Assembly (NCBI GenBank): GCA_964034945.1
Contig: OZ035960.1
Location: 53,252,706 to 53,316,705, forward strand
Source: Chrysopilus asiliformis
Taxonomy: Eukaryota > Arthropoda > Insecta > Diptera > Rhagionidae
Length of the DNA stretch: 64,000 bases
Direction: 5' to 3'
The notes under the pieces are model-generated. The model saw nothing but the letters and a program-made list of their open reading frames with translations, did not search any database and had not been told where the DNA came from. Shown here piece after piece: positions 13,201 to 25,200 of the stretch. A program made the position numbers and the translations under genes. The first letter of the stretch is position 1. Every line of letters begins with the position of its first letter.

Positions 13201-16200
13201 AAGTTTCTATAACAAAATTAGATCCATGGCGGTATCAAGACAAAGTGGCGCCCGGGACAACACCACTATTTAGCGACCCCTTGGATTTTTGTGTGTTTGT
13301 GTGTTTTGAAAGACCTGTAAGAGGAAGAAGGTTTGTCTCAATTTCTGTTGGTGATAAATAAAATGGTATAAGGATGCCTTAGTTCTTCGATGTACAATCA
13401 AAATTGCGCACTACATATGTGGAGAAGTTATTAAAAAAAATTGCTTTTTGAAAAACATGGTCAACCACACACTTAATTTGACGTAACAGTTCCCAGAGAA
13501 GCATATTTTCATGTCTTGTCTTTTGTGAGGTTCGAATTTGACGCAGCGAACTTCTTAATGTCTCAAAATATTACCCAAAGCGCCACCTCAGCAGCATGAC
13601 GCTCTTTATGATAGAAACGAACGTTAGTGATCATACGGAAAAAAATCCGTATAGGAAACGTTTCTATAAAATATGGGAACGCGATTATAGGACTTGTTAC
13701 AGCATTTTGTAGCAAAGGCTTCCATAAATATTGGAACTAGTCCTAGTTTTCGTGGAATCATTACTTAAATAGGGCTGAGAGAAGAATGGACACATTTCAA
13801 CAAAAGTAGTTCTAGTTTTCACTGGAGTCATTCCTAAACTGAGATGGAAACATTGCTATATTATGGTATGGAATCGTTTCCACTGTTTTTATACCCGTAT
13901 GGTGAAACCAAAGGGTATATTAACTTTGCCTTACCGTTTGTAACGCCAAGATCCCATTATCACACACAAAAATCAATTACAACAGTGAGTTTAGAATGAT
14001 TAAAAAAATTGATTTTTACATGTCCGTCCGTCTGTCTGTCCGTCTGTCCGTCCGTCTGTGGCGCGGATTGCGAGCGCACGGATTGATCTAAAGACTTGAA
14101 ATTTTGCACAGACCCGTTTTTCGTAAAATGCGAGGCTAAGTTCGTTAATAGGCAAAAATAGACCATTAGGGGGGGTACCCCCCATACGAATGAAAACGAT
14201 TTTTGCGCATATCTCAAAAACGGTGCATCTTATCAAAAAAGTCCAAGAACAAAAGTTATTTAGGATATAATTCTACATAAAAATCCCATACATCAAAATC
14301 TGATTGGAATAAATTTTAAAAAATCTTTTTGGAAAATTTGACTTCAAAGTGGAATTTTAATACAACTGTTCGATTTTTGATATGAATATCACCATATGGG
14401 TTTTCAATAATTGCCAGATTGGCAAAGATTGGCAATAGCTTCTGTTATGTTTAGAAGTGACTTCAGTATTATGTAGGATTCAGTCCTACAAAAAAAAATG
14501 GAATGAATCCTAAATGTTCGTGGACTCATTTCTATGCAAATAGGATTCAGCGAATATGATAATTTAAGCCGATTTTTTTCTTGGATTATAATTCGCACGT
14601 GGTTTCCGAACTCGGGGCTTATATACATAGTTTGGACCTGTCTACCGCCTCACTCTAACACTTGTGTCGGAGTAATTTTTTGATTTACAGGATATTTTAT
14701 TGTTTGATATCTCGAATATTTCCAAACCCCTCGAACTTCCCTATATCGTATATTCGATAACTCGAATTTTTGTCTGTCCCCTTTAGATTGGACAGAATCC
14801 AAAAAAAAAGTAGTCAATCCTATTCGGATAGGAATTGGTGCTATAATTATATGTAGTTACGAATCGTATTTGAAATGGGAATGTCGCGCATATATATAAG
14901 AGAGGAGACATTACAACGTTTAATAGGATTCATTCCTTTCATTTTAGGATTGAGTATTTTATAAAAGGGAATGTTCCCCAATTCTTTGTTATAACATATC
15001 TAACATATACAGTAATCCCTCCCATAATTTTAGAAAATTTTTATACAAAAAATACGATTTTTTTTTTGTTGGAATGTGTTCTAAAAATTTGAGAACACTT
15101 ACGATTTTTTTATAGGGATGACTTCCATATTTGGCCACTATGCCGTTTTTCCCCATAAATATGGGACTGGAGTACGCAATTTTAGTGGAACGGTTCCCAT
15201 ATGTGTTTTTTCCGTGAATCTAAAGAAAACATTGATCATGTTGGAAAGTCACAGATTTGAATTTAATGTAATCGTTAAATTAACATCCGCCTAGTGACGA
15301 TTTTGTGGTTCCCCAAATCTGCTTAAGTTTTGAATACGTTTTTCATACAAAATGAATCTGGATAAGTCTGTATATATTTTTAAAGAAGTTGGACATTTTT
15401 TTCAATGAAAATTTTTAAAACTTGTAAAAGAAGATTTTTAACACATAGAACCATTTGCCCGATCAAAAAATTAATTACAACACTGTATTTAGGATGACAA
15501 GAAAAATTAATTTACGCTTGTCTGTCCGTCTGAGCACATGATAACAAAAAACCGGTTTTAGGGATAAAATTAAAACGGTTTTTGGATTTTTTGAAAAACA
15601 CTTTGTATCGAAAAGGTTAGAAATCAAAGGAGATTTACTGCTTCCAAGAACTCCTTTTTCATCCCTCCAAAAGTGCGCCGTGTTAAATCAAATGGCGGTC
15701 TTTTCGAATAATGTTTTCTATGAATTGTGGTTATTCAGCAATAAACGGATTTCTTTCTCTTGAAAAATATCAATGCGTTCACATTTGGCATCAATTTTTT
15801 CCATGTATCAATATTTCTGACAACACTAGGTACAAATACTGCCACTGATTTTTCTTTTTTGAAATCATATTTATTAAATTACTTTTCAATTGTTTAACAG
15901 CAACTATAGTCGGTCCAGGAATCCTCAATAAATTTTGCGCGGTTGCTTTGAATACGCGACCAAAAGCTCCCTTTCCAATTTCATATCCAATGTGCAGACT
16001 TGAATGGGGAATTTCAAATGTGTCTGCTTTCCCCTTTTCTTGGGCATCCTATTTGAAAAGTGTACAAATTTTACATGAAAAATTATCTATTTTATTCGGC
16101 TATATTGTCAAATTTACCACAAAAATGTTTTCAATTATAAATTTTGAAGGGTTTACTTACCAAAATATCTTTGTCAAGGTATAAAAAGTTTTCTTCCATT

Positions 16201-19200
16201 GAAATGGGCCGAAGTCCTCTGTGAATTAAACAAAAATTTCAAACTTCGATACTCTTATATCGCTTACCCTAAGTATGGGGGGAGGAAAGAAAAGAGGGGA
16301 GGAAATGGAAGGGGGGAGGAAAGGGGTTGGGGGGAGGGGGGGAGGGGGGGGAGGGGGGAGGGGATTGGATTTGATTAAAATCGAAATCTGCTGTCAAACT
16401 CAATTACCCTTAAAGTCCACAATGAGTTTTTTACACCAAAACGTGGGCTGCATTGCAGAAAAATGTGGCAGGAGTTCTTTAATAATAGGACTGAAATTTC
16501 ACTTAAAAATTTACGTATTATTACACATAAGGAAAAGATACGACGCACGAGGAATTTTTTGAAAAAAATACTCGGGACGCGAAATTTGTTTAATATAAGC
16601 TACAGGTGAAATATTTCACGCTACACGATCGTAATCCTTTTCCGTTCATGCTATTCTTAAACGCAAGTCGACCAAACTCAAGGGCTAATACACTCTCAAA
16701 AAAATGGAGTCGATTACGCACCGAAAGGGAGTTTGAGGGAGTTCATCACCTATTGGAGAAAATCGAGCACCGAGCTAGGGAGTTCACAACAATTCCTTAT
16801 GGGTGTTAATTTTTAACAATTTTTCGGTGTTAAACCAATTTATTACCAAAAAAAAACCTCGGAAATTCTCTTTTTTTTGCAAGCATTTGAGATGTTTTGA
16901 GTTTTTTTTCGTGTTTCCAAAGTTAATATTGACTTGTTAAAAACTTTTCTTGCATGTCTCTGCCGGGACTCGAACACGGGACCTCTCGAATTGTAAACCA
17001 TTTGCCTTCCCAATAGGCTGTTGAAGCCAATTGGCAAGCCTCTTCTAAACGTGAACATCCTTTACAATTAAATAACTCCTAAAAGGAGTTGTAGTGAATT
17101 TTTGACTCCTTTTCGGAGTTCATTTAAAATTTAGGTCAAAACGGTGTTAAATTGAATATTTAGCTCCGTAAAATAAAAATGTAAAAATAACTCCGCGCTA
17201 CGGTGTTAAACTTTTAGCTATGTTTTCAGGCGGAGTTAATTCGTCCCCGGATTTTTTCGAGAGTGTAGGGCTAGTGATAGATAAATATTGTGGTTCGTCA
17301 TTAATTAAACTTGCGACCCTCAGCACAAGGGAAAGTAGCGCCCGGAAGAAAATAGGTTTGTCTGAAATTTTGTTTGTGATTCTCTAGTTAGAAAATGTTT
17401 CTTAGTTTTCCGATCTGAAACAAAAATGATGGCGCGGGCAAAACTTTTATTTAAAAAAATGCATGCAGGTAGAAATTATTAAAAATGTTGACTTCCAGGA
17501 TCAAATACACCTTCAAATTAGGGTTTCCACTCCTTCCTCTTTTTCTCCGTATGACGTTCTCAACTCAACCTTTAACTGACGGAGTCATTGCAGACGCTGC
17601 GTTAGCCTGACCACAATCTCTTAGGATTTTATAGATACTTCTCTATAAATGTTAAGAGCTAGCCCAGTTAGACGACATTGTCCCATGGTATTTCTAAGAT
17701 ACTATTTTAACCCCCCCCCCCACACCCCTCCTCCACGCTCCTGATATATCCAGTTAATAAACTTATATCACTTACCCACTTGGAACATTATGGTATATAC
17801 TTCGCCAATTTGCAACTGAATTCGCCTTTTTCTGTCTCCGTATATAAAAGTGTATTATACACACAGCGACAAATCCAATCAAAATTAATGGTATGACAAT
17901 GGTTAAGATCTGTAATAAAATAATCAATAATACTAAATCAATATTATGGCTATCACAATTACATTAAAAAAATTATTTCTACATTGTAACTTCGATATCG
18001 TATACCGAAATCAAACCAGGGAGGTGTGTAGTATCGAGGGGTTTACGCTACTGAGGTAAGAATTTTTTTTATGGTGTTAATTATAAATAACATAAAACAC
18101 TTTTTTTTAGATATTTTATTCATTTATACATTGACGTTTTATCCAAATCGGACCGTTAGTTTTCGAGTAATTGCCAAAAATCGTTTTTTGTGCATGAAAC
18201 TGCCTTAACACGTTGGCTACCAGCCAAAAAAGCGCTTACTCCGCTAGTATACACTGGGAAAAAACGCAAAAATCATTTCTGTATAATGTGAGTCACCAGT
18301 GAACACAAGATCAATACAGACAAAAACGAACGAATCGAATAAAATATAACGGAAAAAATTAACAAATTTTTCACATGAAATATTCTCCACAAAAAAAACC
18401 CCTTTGTACCGCACGAGCAACTGCACTCAACCATGGAACTTGAGAAACTGACAGTAATGACAATAGTGTGTGTACACCGGTGACTCACATTGTCCCTGTG
18501 GGTGACACGCTGCGATCAACGGTGACTCACATTGTCCCTGTGGGTGACACGCTGCGATCAACGGCGACTCACATTGTCCCTGTGGGTGACACGCTGCGAT
18601 CACCGGTGACACACATGGTAGCCAACGTCTTAAAGGGGGAAAACCATTAAATCCGAATCACTACTGTCACCATGGAAATATCAAAATATAAAGATAAGTT
18701 TGATATTACTTTGAAAAATGTATTTAAAATCTAAGTACGCCATGAATTTAAAGGAGATTTTGTTTTTTATAATATTTTATAGTCTTGTTCAATAATGCGT
18801 TCCAGTCAGTCGTTCAGTGCTAAATAATTCTAATATCTAATATCTAATCTATAAATTACTATTAATCTTTAATATAATAATTAACTTAAACTATTACTAA
18901 TGTAATTAACTAATTGTTCTTAATAATTTTCCAATAAACTAATATTGTGATTAAGCTAAGTTTTAATAAAATACCATTGAAAACGCATCTCGATTATTTC
19001 AATTCCGGTAATAACATTATGGTCCTTCGAGCCGGATAATCGGTTCTGTGGTACAGTGAAGAAATTAGTGCAATTTGCGAAACTAGAAAAAATCTAAGAA
19101 GAAAAAACATACACGAAAAAATTTTCACTCTTAGTTCAAATGTTTTCGTTGCCATGGTAACAGGTGTGACGATATAAAAAAAAACTACAGCTTAAAAAAA

Positions 19201-22200
19201 AATTAGTGAGGACTTACTGAAAACTAATAGAAATAATATAAATAATATTCATTACTTTAATTAACAAATTAAAATTAATTTAATTGAACTAAATCGTGTG
19301 CGCTAAATTGCAAAAATCCTCAAAAATGGCTTTGTGTGATCATAAGGAGATCAGTCTACGGATTGAAAATTCAACAAATCAGGATTTGTCGGCATTGTAT
19401 CTGCTAATTTATAGAAACGAAGGCAGCCACAATTTGATTAAATCTCACTTGAAGCGCTTTAAGGGATTTAAATCTGACCCAGAGTCCGATGAATGGATAG
19501 AACGAGCAAGCATATTCCAGAAATTATCTGAAGATGAAGTGCTGCAAATAAGTGAAATCCTTGGGCTCAGTTTGGTTAATTTAGATAAAAATTCCCAATT
19601 TGAAGCAATAAAGAAATTTTTAATCGAATTAAGTGACAACTATTGCCAACGTAAGATGGAAGGTACGAGCAAAAAGACATCTTCAGAATTGACACGGAAA
19701 TCTCAAAGATCCAGACGAGAGGAGCTTGTGAAGCATCTTGAAGCACAAAAAAAGATTTTTGAAATGGAAAAAGCATTAACTGAACGGCAGAGACAAATAC
19801 TGGAATTAGAGCAAGAACTCAACGAAGTTAAATTGGACGAAAAGAACAGCATTGGATCCTCCTCCATTTCTGCAGAACGCAAAGTGGATTCTTGGCTATT
19901 TGCATGCGACAAATTCACTGGGGAGAAATATGCAGCCGACGTCATGCAACCGAAAGTTTTCAACAGCGGACTGAAGGCACAAGTGGGGCCTTCCGATCGA
20001 AATCCGGAAGCTTTGGCAGCACATCAGGCAACAGGAAATTATTTTCCACAACTCAACGGACATACGCAGAATGATTTTCAAGGAGCTTCAGGTGTGCAGC
20101 CTGGTTCAGAGCTGAGGTTCATAATGGCACGTCAGACTTTAGGCGACTCTATCAAGGATTTTGACGGAACTTCCTGCTTACAATGGTCTATTTTCCTGAA
20201 GCAATTCCAAACAGTCTCCATAAACTGTGGTTATACACCCATAGAGCAAGTGGGACAGTTGGAGAAACATCTGAAGGGAAAAGCGAGGGAAATGGTGGAC
20301 ATCTTGTAAGCTACAGCGTATAATCCAGATGAGATTCTTCGCATCCTCAATAGTTCGTATGGCAGGCCTGAACAGATGATGCAGGAATTCAAGAACAAGG
20401 CAGCGAAAACACCAAAGGTGATCGATTGGAATTCTTTTCTAGAATTTGCAAATGTAGTTAGAAATGTAGTTACAGCCATAAATTATATGAAAAATGATCA
20501 ATTTTATATTAATTGTAATAGTCTTTTTGCTTGTTTCATTGAAAAATTGCCTCAACATTTTACCTTAGAGTTAGGAAATTATTTACGATTTAGAAATATA
20601 AGAGAAGGGAAGGAAAAACTTCAACATCTATCTCTATGGGCGGGAACATTAGCTACAGAGACGGTCCCTCTCATTTCGGGTTTTGGTATAAATGAGAATA
20701 TTTGTAAAACTGTTGATATTGTAGAGATACCACAAAATAAAACGAAAGTGCAAAACTCCTGTTGCAAAGAATGTAAGGGTCCTTGCCATTCTTTGGACAA
20801 GTGTCCAAAATTTCTTAGTAGTACGCCTCAAACACGAAGAAAAATCGTGAATAATTTGAAAGCCTGTTTTCTTTGTCTTGGACTCCACAACTCAAAGGGT
20901 TGCAATAAGGGTAAACAGTGTGGGGAAGCATCTTGTGTTAAATACCATCACAAGCTTTTACACATAGCTCAGACTGAAACAGTTGCGGTTCACTCGAATG
21001 ACGACGAAGATGCTAAAAAAACAGCCTCAGGTATACTTTTTAAAATTATCCCAGTCAGGCTTCAGGGTCCAAATGGTACAGTTTTTACTACGGCATTATT
21101 TGATGAGGCTTCAACCCCAACTTTGATCGATAAAGAATTGGCAGATCAACTCGGTTATAAAGGGGATATCAATCCACTTTGCTGCAAGTGGACAAAGGGT
21201 ATAACTACTTTTGAGGAAGACTCAGAAACTATTCTTGATGCTCAAATTTCGGGATATCAAGAAAATTTAGCTTTTCATGATTTAATTCAAGTTAGGACAG
21301 TTAAAAATTTGTCTCTTCCAAGTCAATACATCGATACCGATTCATTGATTCAAAAATTCCCATACACTCAGCAAATAAATTTAGATATTCTAAGAAAGGG
21401 AGAGCCGAAAATTTTAATTGGATTAAGGAATTCGCATCTAATGCGACCTTTACAAACAATACAGCCGGCATGGGATAGTCCGATACTTATGAAGTGTAAA
21501 TTAGGATGGACAATATATGGTCCCATTGACAAAAATCTTCAAAAAATCGAGCAATCGGAAGTTGTTTATCTTTCCTGCGAATCCATCAATGATGATGAAC
21601 TCCATAGTATGGTAAAGAAATATTCTTCACTTGAGAATTTGGGAACTATAGTATCAAAAGAAATACAGGAAAAGTCTAAAAATGAAAAGAGAGCTTTAAA
21701 AATAGCTGAAGAAAGTTTAGCTAATCAACAAGTTCAAATTGATAATATTAACAACGAGCAAAGTGTCTTAGGTATTACATGGAATACTAGTAATGATTCA
21801 CTTAGTTTCAAATTTAAATGTCATAAAGTTGATTCGGAAATTATCCAAGGTTCAAAGGAACCAACTAAAAAAGAAGTTCTTAAAACGGCTATGTCAATTT
21901 ACGATCCAGTGGGTCTTCTATCACCTATTTCAGTTAAAGTGAGGATACTTTCACAGGACATATGGAAATCTGGAATAGGGTGGGATGACATAATAACGGA
22001 TGAAATAATGAAAAAGTGGACATTATGGCTAAAGGAATTTAATGATGTTAACAGTTTACAGATTCCTAGATATTATTCTACAAATATGGAAAAAGCTGTT
22101 TCTGTCGAGCTGCACACATTCTGCGACGCCTCTGAAATAGCGTATGCTCGTGCATGCTATATGCGCATAATTTTGGAAATAGTTTTACTCGCTTTATTTA

Positions 22201-25200
22201 ACGAAACAGTTAAATACTATGTATTTATTAAAAAGGATGAATTTAGAAAAAGGGAATGGAGAATTGCTCAGTTTTATGTAGGCCTTTGGTGGAAAATATC
22301 GTTGAACGAGTATATTCCCAGTCTCGCTGTTAGGGGTAAATGGCATCAAGACTCTATCAATCTAGCAACAGGAGATATAGTAGTAGTTAGCGAAAATCAC
22401 TTACCGAGGAGTGTTTGGCCAATAGGGGTGGTTGATGAAGTTTTTCCCGGACAGGATAAAATTGTAAGAGTTGCAAAAATCAGGTTATCAAATGGGTCAA
22501 AAGTTAGGCCCGTGGTAAAATTAAGAAAATTAGATTTAAGTCGTGTTGACATAAATGAAATGTAGTCAACACTAGGGGGGACAAATGTCACCTTGGAAAT
22601 ATCAAAATATAAAGATAAGTTTGATATTACTTTGAAAAATGTATTTAAAATCTAAGTACGCCATGAATTTAAAGGAGATTTTGTTTTTTATAATACTAGC
22701 AGACCCTACGTTGGCAGCTAAAAGTTTTTTGTATAAATTTTAGAATGCCAAAAAACCATAAATAACTTAAAAAGTTTTGGGAAAAAATGTTATCCTTACA
22801 GAACCTTCCGTTTCGAATTTTGAAATTCCAACACTGGATTCGTGATCAGCGACCCCAAAAACCCCCTAATGCCGATCTTTCCCAGGAAAAACTGGAGAAA
22901 GGATATTTGCGTTATCCTTATAGGACCTTCCGTTTTGAATTTTTAAAATCTAATACCGGATTCGTGATCAGCGACCCGAAAAACACTAAAGACTGTATCG
23001 AAAAGTATGGAAACAAAAAATATGGGATTAAAAAGGCGTAATTTAGTTTTTTTTTTAAGAAAAATTTTATAAAATTGGTTATTAAGTACATATTTCTTTA
23101 TATGTATATACAACATTTCAAAAATATTTTTTATGTTTTTACGATTCGCCGCACTTTTGCCGCACTTTTGTTCTAATATATCCATTACATTGTGAACAGT
23201 ACTATTCTTTATAGTTTTCGAGATTTTTTGCCAGTCTTTTTTGAATTGCTCCATATCATTAGTTTCCAGACACATTTTCCGAAGGTTTCGCTTCATTATT
23301 GCCTAAAATTTTTCGATGGGACGAATTTCTGGGCAATTTGGTGGATTCATTGTTCTTGCCACAAAATTGACTCCATTTGTTGACATCCATTCAATGGTGT
23401 TTTTTGCATAGTGACATGATGCCAAATCTGCCCAAAACAACATAGATCCTTCGTGTCTTCGAATCATGGGCAGCAACCGTTTTTTTAGACACTCTTTGAC
23501 GCACAAATCAGTCAACTGGTTCATCGTTGTGAAAAATGCAGATGATTTCAGGCCACATTCGCAAATTGCTTGCCATACCATCACTTAGGCTCCGAATTTT
23601 TCCACCTGAATCGACTTTTGTGCTTCGTTTATATCGTCCCCTCTTGCAATCGTAAAGTACTGAGGTCCTGGTAATGTACGATAATCCATTTTAAGGTACG
23701 TTTCATCATCCATAATGATGCATTGTTTTTTTTTTTTGGTGTCATACAATTTCCGAAGCCGCGGTTTCACGCAAGCTGCCTGTTTTTCGATAAGTTTCGG
23801 TTGTCGTTGCTTCCGATTGGTCTTCATATTGTTGCGCTTTTTGGCTAGCTGAACCATTTCAGCACTTGTTTTACATTTTTTCGCGACATCTCTAACCGAA
23901 ACACTGCAATCACGCCGAATTGCTGCACAAATATTTTGATCCATTTTTTCGCGTCTAGGCCCTGGTTTTCTCCCAGTTTTCTTGATGGCAGTAAAAATTG
24001 CTTTTAGACTTACACCTTCCTGTTTTGTCACTGGCCGAAATGCCATTTGTCAACAATCCTTTTTCGTTGCTCTACAGAAAGACCTCGTGTTTCGTAAAAT
24101 AAAATTAAAATCGGATAGGGTAATTAAATTGTCAAACTCTCAGACGTTTTTTTGACTAAACAAATTTGACTAAAAAGCAACAGCATGCTAATATTGGCTC
24201 ATTGCAGTTGTTTTCATACTTTTCGATACAGTCTTTATTTTGCCAATTTTTCCGGGGAAAAATGGGAAAAAGAATATTTGCGTTATCCTTGCAGGACCTT
24301 CCGTTTCGAATTTTTGAAAACCTAATACCGGATTCGTGATCAGCGACCCCAAAAACCCCATAATGGCAATTTTTCCGGCGAAAAATGGGAAAAAGGATAT
24401 TTGCGTTATCCTTACAGGACCTTCCGTTTCGAATTTTTAAATTCCAACACCGGATTGGTGATCAGCGACCCCAAAAACCCCATAATGGCAATTTTTCCGG
24501 GGAAAAATGGAAAAAAGGATATTTGCGTTATCCTTACAGGACCTTCCGTTTCGAATTTTGAAATTCCAACACCAGATTCGTGATCAGTGATCCCAAAAAC
24601 CCCATAATGGCAGTTTTTCCGGAGAAAAATGGGCAAAAGGATATTTGCGTTATCCTTACAGGACCTTCCGTTTCGAATTTTAAAATCTAACATAGCTAAA
24701 AACCTGCTTCTGGCAACGCAGATCATTTTGCAAAAAACCGCGTCAAAATCGGTCTAGTAGTTTTTAAGTTTTGTAATTTCAAACGGACAGACAGACCAAC
24801 AAACCAACAAACATCCATTTTTATATATATAGATTTATACTCCATAGCAGACCCTTCGTTGGCAGCTAAAATTTTTTTGTATAAATTTTAGAATGCCAAA
24901 AAAACATAAATAACTTAAAAAGTTTTGGGAAAAAATGTTATCCTTACAGGACCTCCCGTTTCGAATTTTGAAATTCCAACTCCAGATTCGTGATAAGCAA
25001 CCCTGAAAACCTCCCAAAGACTGTTTTTGCGAGAAAAATTGGAAAAAGGACATTTCCGTTATCCTTACAGGACCTTCCGTTTAGCATTTGAAAAATCGAA
25101 CACCGGATTCGCGATCAGCGACCTCGAAAACTCTATAATGCCAATTTTTCCGAGGAAAAACGGGAAAAAGGATATTTATCCTTCCAGGAACTTCCGCGTC

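Noticed and set aside
13960..14236. ORFs rich in [10 protein letters not shown]
   Set aside because: They cross the GTCC/GTCT microsatellite of a dispersed repeat; the same appears at 63388-63660.
16952..17040. A functional tRNA gene
   Set aside because: Good B box but no acceptor stem or A box; kept only as a tRNA-like relic.
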